Origin: Chachezhania sediminis
Lineage (GTDB): Bacteria > Pseudomonadota > Alphaproteobacteria > Rhodobacterales > Rhodobacteraceae
Direction of reading: 5' to 3'
Length of the DNA stretch: 64,000 nucleotides
Assembly: GCF_009765275.1 (NCBI RefSeq)
Contig: NZ_VOPH01000011.1
Coordinates: 62,001 to 126,000, forward strand
The position numbers were made by a program, and so were the translations under genes. Below the pieces are notes generated by a model. It saw only the letters and a list, made by a program, of their open reading frames with translations. It did not search any database and was not told where the DNA came from. This document shows positions 39,254 to 47,713 of this stretch, piece after piece; the first letter of the stretch is position 1; each line of letters opens with the position of its first letter.

Positions 39254-40036
39254 CTAGTCAAAGACGGGGGCGCGTTTCTGCATCTGGGCCGCGACGACTT
39301 CCATCTGTTCGGGCTTGCCGATCAGGTCGACCTGTTCACGGGATTCGGCCAGAAGGACCTCGGTCCGGGTTTCGGATTCCGCGACCTCGATCAGGCGCTT
39401 GGCGGCGCGGATCGCCTTGGGGCTGCGTTGCGCGATGTCCCGGGCGATGGCCATGGCGGCCGCCAGCGGGTCTTCGGCGATTTCCGTGACGAGGCCCCAG
39501 GCCAGGGCCTGATCGACCTCGACCGGGCGGGCGGTGTAGGTCAGCAGGCGCAGGACGTCCGAACGCATCAGCGTCGGCAGCAGCGCCATGCCGCCCATGT
39601 CCGGGACGAGGCCCCATTTCATCTCCATCACCGCGAATTTCGTGCCCGGGGCGGCGATGCGGATATCGGCGCCCAGGGCCAGCTGCAGGCCGCCGCCGAA
39701 GGCCACGCCGTGGACGGCCGCGATGACCGGTACGGGGACGCGGCGCCAGACCATGGCCACTTCCTGCGCGCGGTTGGCGTCGCCGAAGGTGCGTTCCATC
39801 AGCCGCAGGGTCGGATCGTCCGAGCCGTGCGCCGCGAAACTTGCCAGGTCGAGACCGGCGCAAAAGGCCTTGCCTTCGCCCGATATCACGCAGGCCCGCG
39901 CGCCGGAGGCCGCGACCTCCTGCCCGGCGGCGACGATGGCTTCGAACATCTCGCGGTCGAGGGCGTTCATCTTGTCCGCCCGGGTCAGGGTGACGTGGGC
40001 GATGTGGTTTTCGTAGGTGACCGAAACGCGGCTCAT
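39254..40036 (-). CDS. Crotonase/enoyl-CoA hydratase family protein (one catalytic Glu replaced)
   Basis: A 260-residue crotonase-fold protein: start VSVTYENHIAHVTLTRADKM, oxyanion segment AFCAGLDLASFAAHG, and GVAFGGGLQLALGADIRIAA. Where hydratases have Glu in GGGCEL, this protein has Gln (GGGLQL); the second Glu appears kept in FAVMEMKWGLVPDMGGM. A simple hydratase is therefore less likely; isomerase or other crotonase chemistry is possible. The upstream gap to the divergent aminotransferase gene holds a large G/C-run inverted repeat. Confidence 0.85.
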   Translation of the reverse strand: MSRVSVTYENHIAHVTLTRADKMNALDREMFEAIVAAGQEVAASGARACVISGEGKAFCAGLDLASFAAHGSDDPTLRLMERTFGDANRAQEVAMVWRRVPVPVIAAVHGVAFGGGLQLALGADIRIAAPGTKFAVMEMKWGLVPDMGGMALLPTLMRSDVLRLLTYTARPVEVDQALAWGLVTEIAEDPLAAAMAIARDIAQRSPKAIRAAKRLIEVAESETRTEVLLAESREQVDLIGKPEQMEVVAAQMQKRAPVFD

Positions 40037-40114
40037 GGCCGATCCTCCCGAAGTGATTTGGCGGCATATTGCCGTGTCGCCGAAGGTCTTGACCAGCCGC
40101 CCCCCGCATTCCGT

Positions 40115-40185
40115 CCCGTCACGGGGTCCCCGGGGGTCGCACCCCCGGGCGGGGGGCGCGGGGGGCAGCGTCCCCCGCCTGCCCC
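40115..40185. repeat. G/C-run inverted-repeat block between divergent genes
   Basis: Runs such as CCCCGGGGGTCGCACCCCCG and GGGGGGCAGCGTCCCCC can fold into two successive hairpins. The second resembles the end of the recurrent 3' element, but the TTTGATCTTCAAATACC part is absent and the block lies upstream of both flanking genes. Confidence 0.5.
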
Positions 40186-40265
40186 GGGCGACGCGTTCAC
40201 GCGGCGCAACCCGGCCTGCACGGGATCTCTTGCCGCACCCGTGCAGTTTGGCTTAGATCGCCGTC

Positions 40266-41372
40266 ATGTCCGGACCCTACCTTACCTCCCTGGCCATGTC
40301 GCTGCCTGCCACCGTGCCCTTCGTCGGGCCCGAGGCGCAGGAGCGGCAGCGCGGCGCGCCCTTCCTTGCCCGGATCGGCGCCAACGAGAACGTCTTCGGC
40401 CCGTCCCCCCGGGCCGTCGAAGCCATGGCAAAATCCGCTGCCGACATCTGGATGTACGGCGATCCGGAAAGCCACGACCTGCGCCATGCGCTGGCCGCCC
40501 ATCACGGCGTGACCCCCGACCACATCATGGTGGGCGAAGGGATCGACGGCCTGCTGGGCTATGTCGTGCGGCTGTTCGTGGGGCCCGGCGATGCCGTCGT
40601 CACCTCGGACGGGGCCTATCCCACGTTCAACTACCACGTGGCAGGCTTTGGCGGCATGTTGCACCGGGTGCCCTACAGGGACGACCGGGAAGACCCCGCC
40701 GCTCTGTTCGCGCTGGCGGCCGAGGTGCAGGCCAAGCTGGTCTACCTGGCCAACCCCGACAATCCCATGGGCTCCTGGACCACGGGGGCCGAGATCAAGG
40801 CCGCCCTGGCCGATCTGCCCGAACACTCCGTCCTGATCCTGGACGAGGCCTATGCCGAATGTGCGCCCGCCGAAGCAGAGCTGAAGCTGTCGGTCGACGA
40901 TCCCCGGGTGCTGCGCTTCCGGACCTTTTCCAAGGCCTATGGCATGGCTGGCGCCCGCGTCGGCTATGCCATTGGCGCACCCGAGGTGATCTTGGCCTTC
41001 AACAAGGTGCGCAACCATTTCGGCATGAACCGCTCTGCCCAGATCGGCGCGCTGGCAGCGCTGGAAGACGGCGACTGGCTGGCCCATGTACTGGCCCAGA
41101 TCGACATCTCGCGCAGGCGGATCGAAGAGATCGCGCAGGCAAACGGTCTGATCCCCCTGCCCTCGGCCACGAATTTCGTAACCGTCGATTGCGGCGGGGA
41201 CGGCGCCTATGCCCGGGCCGTGCTGCAGGCGCTGGTTGGGCGCGGCCTGTTCGTGCGAATGCCCTTCGTGGCCCCGCAGGACCGCTGCATCCGGATCAGT
41301 TGCGGGACAAAGGCCGACCTCGACCTGCTGGAGAGCCACCTGCCCCAAGCCCTGGCCGAGGCCCGCGGCTGA
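40266..41372 (+). CDS. HisC-like PLP-dependent aminotransferase
   Basis: A 368-residue fold-type I aminotransferase close to histidinol-phosphate aminotransferase: GANENVFGPSPRAVEAM, YGDPESHDLRHALAAHHGV, GEGIDGLLGYVVRLFVGPGD, NPDNPMGSWT, LILDEAYAEC and the PLP lysine in RTFSKAYGMAGARVGYAI. Second copies of HisC-like enzymes often act on aromatic or other amino acids, so I do not assign hisC. The ATG at 40266 gives MSGPYLTSLAMSLPAT; no strong ribosome site is seen. Divergent from crotonase 2. Confidence 0.87.
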   Translation: MSGPYLTSLAMSLPATVPFVGPEAQERQRGAPFLARIGANENVFGPSPRAVEAMAKSAADIWMYGDPESHDLRHALAAHHGVTPDHIMVGEGIDGLLGYVVRLFVGPGDAVVTSDGAYPTFNYHVAGFGGMLHRVPYRDDREDPAALFALAAEVQAKLVYLANPDNPMGSWTTGAEIKAALADLPEHSVLILDEAYAECAPAEAELKLSVDDPRVLRFRTFSKAYGMAGARVGYAIGAPEVILAFNKVRNHFGMNRSAQIGALAALEDGDWLAHVLAQIDISRRRIEEIAQANGLIPLPSATNFVTVDCGGDGAYARAVLQALVGRGLFVRMPFVAPQDRCIRISCGTKADLDLLESHLPQALAEARG

Positions 41373-41483
41373 GCCCAGAGACCACCGCGGATCGGCCAGA
41401 AATGGCCGGTCTGCGTTAACCGGATCTTCACATTTTCGGGCGTTCCGCTTGCGAAATGCTGCGCTGCAGCGCAAAGCGCTGGC

Positions 41484-41675
41484 ATGCAACACTACCACGA
41501 TTCCGACCGCCCCTCTGCCCCGGATTATACCGTTCCGGCGCTGATCATGCTGGGCGTGAACCTCTTTCTTGTGCTGGCTGTCCTTTGGGTCGCCTATGGG
41601 TTTGCCGTGCCCCTGCTGCTGGGCGGCGCGCTGCTGATCGCCTTCGATTACTGGGCCGAACGGCGCCGCCGGTAA
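41484..41675 (+). CDS. Small membrane protein of unknown function (63 aa)
   Basis: A 63-residue protein with a polar N-terminus (MQHYHDSDRPSAPDYTV), two closely spaced hydrophobic segments (ALIMLGVNLFLVLAVLWVAY and FAVPLLLGGALLIAFDYW) and a basic tail AERRRR, which would place the C-terminus in the cytoplasm. The composition is typical of a real small inner-membrane protein. No family recognised. It lies 111 bp after the aminotransferase on the same strand and is followed by a cluster of strong hairpins. Confidence 0.6.
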   Translation: MQHYHDSDRPSAPDYTVPALIMLGVNLFLVLAVLWVAYGFAVPLLLGGALLIAFDYWAERRRR

Positions 41676-41716
41676 GCGCGCGACCTGTGCACTAAACGCC
41701 GGCACCGCCGGCGGGC

Positions 41717-41865
41717 ACGCCAAAACGAGACGTTTGGCGTATCGGCCGGAAAGGGCACGACCGCCCCGCGGGGCGGTCGCAAATCAGCCGCCCGCCGTTC
41801 GAATGGGGGCGGGTCGTCCGACGCCCGGCCGGACGGCCGGGCGGGGCTTTCGCTGCGATGCAGCG
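41717..41865. terminator. Cluster of four strong hairpins between convergent genes
   Basis: Four successive inverted repeats: ACGCCAAAACG/CGTTTGGCGT (41717-41740), the perfect palindrome GACCGCCCCGCGGGGCGGTC (41759-41778), CGCCCGGCCG/CGGCCGGGCG with a 2-nt loop (41822-41843), and CGCTGC/GCAGCG (41851-41865). The last two follow the class V aminotransferase stop directly and probably terminate it; the first two would serve the small membrane-protein gene. Confidence 0.6.
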
Positions 41866-41866
41866 T

Positions 41867-43090
41867 TCAGTCATCGAAGACCGGGCCGGCGGCAATCACC
41901 TCGGCCGCGGCGGACAGGGCGCCCGCGCCGTGCGGGATGCCCTGAGCCTTCATCCCGGCCTCGATCCCGCCCAGAAGGCCCATGACCATCTGGCCGTTCA
42001 GATAGCCCATGTGACCGATGCGGAAGTAGCGGTCCCATTCCGGGTCGCCCTTCATCGCGAAGCCCAGGCCGATGCCAAGGGTCAGGCCGATCTGCTGTTC
42101 GACCCACTCCCGCAACCGCGTTCCCTGATCGCCCGACAGCTTCAGGCCGGTCACGGCATGGCTGCGCAGGGCAGGGTCGGTCACCAGCATCTCCAGCGGG
42201 CCTTCCTGGCCCCAGGCCTCGCAGGCGGCCCAGATCGCGCGGGCCAGGGCCGCGTGGCGCGCCCAGACGTTTTCCATACCCTCGCCATGGATCAGATCCA
42301 GCGCCGCGCGCAGGCCATACAGGTGGTGCGTGGGCGCCGTGCCGCCGAAATGCTGCGGGAAGAATTCGGGATTGGCGCGCGGCGTCCAGTCCCAGTAGTT
42401 GAAGACGTTCTGGCGGGTCTTGCGCATCTCGGCCGCCTTGTCCGAGAAGAAAACGAAGGCCAGCCCCGGCGGCACCATCAGGCCCTTCTGCGACCCCGTC
42501 ACGGCGATGTCGACGCCCCAGTCGTCCATCTCGAACCTGTCGCAGCCCATCGAGGCGATGCAGTCCATCGCCAGAAGCGCCGGGTGGCCGGTGGCATCCA
42601 GGACCTCTCGCAGCCCGCGCGGGTCGGTCCTGACCGAGGTGGCGGTGTCGACATGGGTGCCCAGCAGGACCTTGATTTGGTGGGTCTTGTCGGCCTTCAG
42701 CGCATCCGCCACGGCATCGAGATCGACCGACCCGCGCTGACGGAAGTTCAGCATCTGCACGTTCACGCCCTGCGCTTCCGCCGTAGCGGCCCAGCCCTGC
42801 CCGAAATAGCCGACCGAGGCCGACAGCGCCTTGTCGCCCGGGCCCATCACGTTGGTCAGCGCCGCTTCCCAGCCGCCATGGCCGTTGCAGATGTAGATGG
42901 CCGCGTTGTGCCTGGTCCGTGCCACGCGGCGCAGATCCTTGACGATGCCGTGGGTCATTTCGACCAGATCGCCTTCATAGATGTTCGGCGCCGCGCGATG
43001 CATGGCGTTCAGCACCGCGTCGGGCATGACCGAAGGTCCGGGAATGGCTAGATAGTCACGCCCCTGAGCGAGCGTCGCTTTGTCCGACAT
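41867..43090 (-). CDS. Class V aminotransferase (serine-glyoxylate/alanine-glyoxylate type)
   Basis: A 407-residue fold-type I PLP enzyme of the class V family. Key segments are DYLAIPGPSVMPDAVLNAMH, ICNGHGGWEAALTNVMGPGD, GTHVDTATSVRTDP, LAMDCIASMGCDRFEMDDW and the PLP lysine in DIAVTGSQKGLMVPPGLAFV. These point to a serine-glyoxylate aminotransferase, which in methylotrophs belongs to the serine cycle; no other serine-cycle gene is in the window. I prefer the ATG at 43090 (MSDKATLAQGRDYLAI), with CAGGACG upstream, to the one at 43108. Confidence 0.88.
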   Translation of the reverse strand: MSDKATLAQGRDYLAIPGPSVMPDAVLNAMHRAAPNIYEGDLVEMTHGIVKDLRRVARTRHNAAIYICNGHGGWEAALTNVMGPGDKALSASVGYFGQGWAATAEAQGVNVQMLNFRQRGSVDLDAVADALKADKTHQIKVLLGTHVDTATSVRTDPRGLREVLDATGHPALLAMDCIASMGCDRFEMDDWGVDIAVTGSQKGLMVPPGLAFVFFSDKAAEMRKTRQNVFNYWDWTPRANPEFFPQHFGGTAPTHHLYGLRAALDLIHGEGMENVWARHAALARAIWAACEAWGQEGPLEMLVTDPALRSHAVTGLKLSGDQGTRLREWVEQQIGLTLGIGLGFAMKGDPEWDRYFRIGHMGYLNGQMVMGLLGGIEAGMKAQGIPHGAGALSAAAEVIAAGPVFDD

Positions 43091-43295
43091 CGGATTCGTC
43101 CTGTCCAAAAGATCCGGGCGACCCTATCCCCGTTCGCGGCGGCGTCAATCCGCGGGGGTGCGGATGCGCCCCCTTGCCCGGCCCGGGTGTGCTTCCTAAA
43201 AGGGCCCGGTTTTCTTCTTGCGGAACAACCGGGCAGGATGCGAAACCTGCGGACCCCAAATGAATGGGGACGGCAGGTCGGGCGAAGGACAAGGA

Positions 43296-44015
43296 ATGAG
43301 CCTCTGGCAACGGGTGCGCGCCTGGGAAGGACGTATCCGCAATCATTTCAACGTGGATCTCTCGACGCCGGAAAGCCGGCGGCGCGCGCGGATCTACAAC
43401 CTGTGGTTCGACCACGCGATCCTGCGCGGCATCTGGACGAATTTTCACCAGATCGCGCCAGGCGTGTACCGGTCCAACCACCCGACCCACGCCCGTTTCG
43501 AACAGATGAAGGCCATGGGCATCAAGACGGTGGTGAACCTGCGCGGCGAAAGCCGGTCGGCCCATTACTGGACGGAAGAGGCCAGCTGCCGCGACCTGGG
43601 CCTGACGCTGGTCAACGCCCAGCTGCACGCCCGCAGCGCCCCCAGCCGGGAAGAGCTGCTGCACGTCATCGACCTGTTCCCGACCATCGAGCCGCCCTTT
43701 GTCATGCATTGCAAGTCGGGCGCGGACCGGGCCGGTTTCGCCTCGGCCGTGTATCTTCTGACGATGCTCGACCGCCCCGTGACCGAGGCGAAAAAGATGC
43801 TGGCACCGAAATACTTCCATATGCCCTTCGGCCCGGTGGCCATCCTGGACTATATTCTGGATGTCTATGCCGCCCGGGTGGCGCGGGGGCCGATCCCGTT
43901 CCGGCAATGGGTCGAACAGGAATACGACGGTCCCGCGATCGGGACCGCCTATCGCAATAAAGTGCCCGCCGCCAAGGCGCTGGGACAACCCAAGATTGGC
44001 CCACGTGATGCGTGA
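43296..44015 (+). CDS. Protein tyrosine phosphatase-like protein
   Basis: A 239-residue protein with the cysteine phosphatase signature CX5R in FVMHCKSGADRAGFASAVYL and the general-acid region TVVNLRGESRSAHYWTEEAS. APGVYRSNHPTHARFEQMKA is typical of the dual-specificity-like family found beside lipid or polysaccharide genes. I chose the ATG at 43296 because GAAGGACAAGGA precedes it; the frame is open to 43218. Its end overlaps the start of the ABC exporter by 8 bp, so the two are coupled; a lipid-phosphate substrate linked to the exporter is possible but speculative. Confidence 0.85.
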   Translation: MSLWQRVRAWEGRIRNHFNVDLSTPESRRRARIYNLWFDHAILRGIWTNFHQIAPGVYRSNHPTHARFEQMKAMGIKTVVNLRGESRSAHYWTEEASCRDLGLTLVNAQLHARSAPSREELLHVIDLFPTIEPPFVMHCKSGADRAGFASAVYLLTMLDRPVTEAKKMLAPKYFHMPFGPVAILDYILDVYAARVARGPIPFRQWVEQEYDGPAIGTAYRNKVPAAKALGQPKIGPRDA

Positions 44016-45795
44016 CGAGACCGAAATCGAAGCCCCGGCCACATTCGCCGAATCCAGGGCGCTGATGTCCTGGCTTTGGAAGGACTATCTGAACCGCCAT
44101 GTCGGCGCGCTGGTGCTGGCGTTGCTGTTGATGACCATCGAAGGGTCGTCGCTGGGCGCGATCAGCTACATGGTCAAGCCGATGTTCGACCAGATCTTCG
44201 TCGACGGCAATGCCGGCGCGATCTGGACCGTGGGCCTGGCCATCGTCGGCATCTTCATGATCCGCGCCGCGACGTCGGTCGTGCGGTCCGGCCTGATGAC
44301 CAAGATCTCGCAGACCGTGTCGGCGCGGCTGCGCTTCGACCTCTTGGACCGCATCATGCAGCAGGATGGCAAGTTCCACCTGATCCACCCGCCCGGCTTC
44401 CTTCTGCACCGGGTGCAGGGCGATGTCGGCGCCGTGGGCGACGTCTGGTCCACGATCCTGACAGGCACCGTGCGCGACGGGATTTCCCTGATCGCACTTC
44501 TGGGCGTGGCGATCCATGTCGACTGGCGCTGGACGCTGATCACGCTGGTAGGCGTGCCGCTGCTGCTGCTGCCGCTGGGCTTCGTGCAGAACTATATCCG
44601 CACCCAGGCCCGCGTCGCCCGCGACCTGGGCGCAGGCCTTGCCACCCGCCTGGACGAGATCTTTCACGGCATCGTGCCGATCAAGCTGAACCGCCTGGAA
44701 CGCTACCAGGCCGACCGCTATCAAAGCTCGACCATGAAGTTCATCCGGGCCGAGGTGCGCGCGGCCCTGGGCGGCGCGGCCATTCCCGGACTTCTGGACG
44801 TGGTCGCGGGCTTCGGCCTTCTGGCCGTGCTGGTCTATGGCGGGTCCGAAATCGTGGCCGGCGAAAAGACCGTGGGCGAATTCGTCAGCTTCTTCGCTGC
44901 CATCGGCCTGGCCTTCGACCCGCTGCGCCGCCTGGGCGGCCTGTCCGGTGCTTGGCAGGGCATTGCCGCCTCGCTGGAGCGTGTGAAGGAGCTGATGGAC
45001 GAACCGATCCTTCTGACCTCGCCCCCGAACCCGGTTCCCCCGCCGACGGGCCTGCCGGACATCCGGCTGGACAATGTCACCATGCGCTATGGCGACAGCG
45101 AGGTCCTGCACGAGATTTCCCTTCATGCCGAAGCGGGCAAGACCACGGCGCTTGTCGGTGCCTCGGGCGCTGGCAAGTCGACCGTCTTCAACCTGCTGAC
45201 GCGCCTGATCGATCCGGTCGACGGCACGGTCAGCATCGGCGGCGTCGATGCCCGCGCGATGCGGTTGGAGGACCTGCGCGACCTGATTTCCGTCGTGACA
45301 CAGGACGCGCTGCTGTTCGATGAAAGCCTGCGGGAAAACATCCTTCTGGGCCGGACCGACGTGCCCGAGGACGAACTGGACCGGGTGCTGAAGGCCGCGC
45401 ATGTGGCCGACTACCTCGGCAACCTGTCGAACGGCCTGGATACGATGGTCGGGCCCCGCGGATCGGCCCTATCGGGCGGTCAGCGGCAGCGGGTGGTCAT
45501 CGCCCGCGCCCTGCTGCGCAACACGCCGGTCCTGCTTCTGGACGAGGCGACGAGCGCGCTGGACGCCCAGTCGGAAAAGATCGTACAGACGGCGCTGGAA
45601 AAACTGGCGGGCGGGCGCACGACGCTGGTCATCGCCCACCGGCTGTCGACGGTCCAGAACGCCGACAAGATCATCGTCATGGACCATGGCCGCGTGATGG
45701 ATACCGGCACCCATGAAGAGCTTATTGCCCGCGGCGGCATCTATGCCGACCTCTACCGCCTGCAATTCAAGAACCCGAAGGACGCGCAGGAGTGA
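44008..45795 (+). CDS. ABC exporter, fused membrane and ATPase domains (MsbA-like)
   Basis: A 595-residue half-transporter: six membrane segments in residues 20-310, then the ATPase domain with Walker A TALVGASGAGKSTVFNLLTR, Q-loop region VTQDALLFDESLRENILLG, signature GSALSGGQRQRVVIARALL, Walker B VLLLDEATSALD and the H-loop in TTLVIAHRLSTVQNADKIIV. It would work as a homodimer in the inner membrane. The MsbA-like layout suggests lipid or hydrophobic substrate export. The ATG at 44008 lies inside the end of the phosphatase gene (8-bp overlap). An extension upstream is not homologous. Confidence 0.92.
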   Translation: MRDETEIEAPATFAESRALMSWLWKDYLNRHVGALVLALLLMTIEGSSLGAISYMVKPMFDQIFVDGNAGAIWTVGLAIVGIFMIRAATSVVRSGLMTKISQTVSARLRFDLLDRIMQQDGKFHLIHPPGFLLHRVQGDVGAVGDVWSTILTGTVRDGISLIALLGVAIHVDWRWTLITLVGVPLLLLPLGFVQNYIRTQARVARDLGAGLATRLDEIFHGIVPIKLNRLERYQADRYQSSTMKFIRAEVRAALGGAAIPGLLDVVAGFGLLAVLVYGGSEIVAGEKTVGEFVSFFAAIGLAFDPLRRLGGLSGAWQGIAASLERVKELMDEPILLTSPPNPVPPPTGLPDIRLDNVTMRYGDSEVLHEISLHAEAGKTTALVGASGAGKSTVFNLLTRLIDPVDGTVSIGGVDARAMRLEDLRDLISVVTQDALLFDESLRENILLGRTDVPEDELDRVLKAAHVADYLGNLSNGLDTMVGPRGSALSGGQRQRVVIARALLRNTPVLLLDEATSALDAQSEKIVQTALEKLAGGRTTLVIAHRLSTVQNADKIIVMDHGRVMDTGTHEELIARGGIYADLYRLQFKNPKDAQE

Positions 45796-46063
45796 CACAA
45801 GCCGGGGACGTCTCCTAATCCTAAGCCGGGGCGCCCGTCCCCGGCCGGAAACACCGTTGGCCTGCCCCGAACCGCGATCCTTCTGCGGGCCGCCTTTCCG
45901 GCGTGGCCGCGCCGAAGCCGCCCAATAACCCCTTGCCTTCGTCGCAATCGCCCGTCGAGGCGCGGCCTGCGCCCAAAGGCAGCATAATGCCGTGAATGCG
46001 GCACGGCCCCGGAAGACGCCCCCGGCGAACGATTGAAGGGAACGGACGGACGGCGGCGCGCGC

Positions 46064-46771
46064 CTATTGCGGCGCCGTGTCCTTGCGATAGCCCCGGGCC
46101 AGCCGGAACGGATCGGCCCCCAGGCTATAGCGGACCAGCCGCCACAGGTTGGCCGCACCGCGCCGCAGCCAACCCTGCCGCTGGTAGGCATCGGCACTGG
46201 TCACCGCCCTGACCGACAGCGCCGAGGGCCGCAGCCCCGCGCGCCGCAGCGCACAGACAAGCGCCACATCCTCCATCAGCGGCTGATCGGGATATCCCCC
46301 GGCGCGCCGGTAATCCTTGACCTTCATCAAGAGGCCCTGGTCGCCATAGGGCAACCTGAAGACGCGCGCGCGCAGGTTGGCCCAGCCGGCCACGAAGGAC
46401 GCCATCGGCCCCTCGGCGCTGAAGGCCAGCCTGAAATAGGCCGGCCGGCCGCCGCCCTGGTGCAGGTAGCGCGCAACTACCGGCGCCCAGCCGGGTTCCA
46501 GCACGGTATCGGCGTGCAGTACCAGAACCCAGGGCGCCCGCGCCGCCGCGACGCCGCGCTTCAGCTGCCCCCCGCGCGAGGCCGCACCCACGATGAACTC
46601 GCACCCTACACCTTCGGCAATGGTCCCGGTATCGTCGGTGGACCCGCCATCGGTCACGATGACCTCGCGGATTAGCCCTTCCGGCAGACCTTCGGTCAAT
46701 GCCGCCAGACACGCCGGCAGTTGCATCTGCGCGTTGAGGGTGGGAATGACGATACTGATCGGGGCCGGCAA
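46064..46771 (-). CDS. Family 2 glycosyltransferase (TIGR04283-like)
   Basis: A 235-residue GT-A glycosyltransferase: APISIVIPTLNAQMQLPACL, EVIVTDGGSTDDTGTIAE and VLVLHADTVLEPGWAPVVAR (the DxD-like metal site), then LPYGDQGLLMKVKDYRRAGG and PLMEDVALVCALRRAG. The pattern resembles TIGR04283, a family linked to arsenosugar synthesis, though many members have no known role. There is no ATG close to the fold's start; I chose the TTG at 46771 because CGGAG lies 6 bp before it and the protein then starts as relatives do. An ATG at 46876 is the alternative. Divergent from ygfZ. Confidence 0.8.
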   Translation of the reverse strand: MPAPISIVIPTLNAQMQLPACLAALTEGLPEGLIREVIVTDGGSTDDTGTIAEGVGCEFIVGAASRGGQLKRGVAAARAPWVLVLHADTVLEPGWAPVVARYLHQGGGRPAYFRLAFSAEGPMASFVAGWANLRARVFRLPYGDQGLLMKVKDYRRAGGYPDQPLMEDVALVCALRRAGLRPSALSVRAVTSADAYQRQGWLRRGAANLWRLVRYSLGADPFRLARGYRKDTAPQ

Positions 46772-46898
46772 GGCGTTCTCCGTCGTGGACCTGGTCTTGG
46801 GCGTGGTCTTGTTGCTGCGCTTACCTATATCAGCCAGAACGCGAGACAACCCGCGTTTGCAGCCACAGAATTGCATAATTTTCCATCGGAGCCCACGA

Positions 46899-47636
46899 AT
46901 GTCCCAAAGAAGCATCCTAAGGTTGAGCGGCGGCGATGTTGAACACTTTCTGCAGGGCCTTGTCACCAACGATGTCGCGAAACTGTCCGATGGCGCGGTC
47001 TATGCCGCGCTGCTGACGCCCCAGGGCAAGTATATCGCCGACTTCTTCCTGATCGGTGAACAGGACGGGTCGGTCCTGCTGGACGTCGCCGCGTCGCTGG
47101 CGGACGACCTGACCCGCCGTCTGTCGATGTACAAGCTGCGCGCCGACGTCGCCATCGCGCCCGCGGGCCTGAACGTCCGGCGCGGCACCGGTCCGAAACC
47201 GGACGGCGCCGTCGACGACCCCCGCCACCCTGCCCTGGGCTGGCGGCTCTATTCCGATGCGCCCGAAGGGGACGACGGCACCGACTGGGACGCGCTGCGG
47301 GTCGCCCATTGCATCCCCGAAACCGGGATCGAACTGACCCCCGACAGCTATATCCTGGAAGCAGGCTTTGCCGCGCTGAACGGCGTCGACTTCCGCAAGG
47401 GCTGCTATGTGGGGCAAGAGGTCACCGCCCGGATGAAGCACAAGACCGAACTGAAGAAGGGGCTGGCCCTGGTCGCGGTCGACGGCGTCGCGGTGCCGGG
47501 GGACGAGATCCTGTCGAACGACAAGCCGGCCGGCCAGCTTCTGACCCGGTCCGGCGACCGGGCCATCGCCTATCTGCGCTTCGACCGCGCCCACGGCCCT
47601 ATGGTGGCGGGCACGGCAACCGTCACCCGCCTCTGA
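46899..47636 (+). CDS. ygfZ: tRNA-modifying/folate-binding protein YgfZ
   Basis: A 245-residue GcvT-like protein that assists iron-sulfur enzyme maturation or repair. The family signature KGCYVGQEVTARMKHKTELK is present, with GLVTNDVAKL and ALLTPQGKYIADFFLI at the N-terminus. The ATG at 46899 is preceded by CGGAG; the frame is open back to 46593 antisense to the glycosyltransferase, and is not used. Divergent from the glycosyltransferase; followed by the ABC membrane-domain gene 77 bp later. Confidence 0.9.
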   Translation: MSQRSILRLSGGDVEHFLQGLVTNDVAKLSDGAVYAALLTPQGKYIADFFLIGEQDGSVLLDVAASLADDLTRRLSMYKLRADVAIAPAGLNVRRGTGPKPDGAVDDPRHPALGWRLYSDAPEGDDGTDWDALRVAHCIPETGIELTPDSYILEAGFAALNGVDFRKGCYVGQEVTARMKHKTELKKGLALVAVDGVAVPGDEILSNDKPAGQLLTRSGDRAIAYLRFDRAHGPMVAGTATVTRL

Positions 47637-47713
47637 TCCCGACGCCGGGGCTTGCCCCCGGCGCAACCACAGGGCTAGATCTTGCCGGAACAGATCCCAG
47701 ATCCGGTCCCGAC

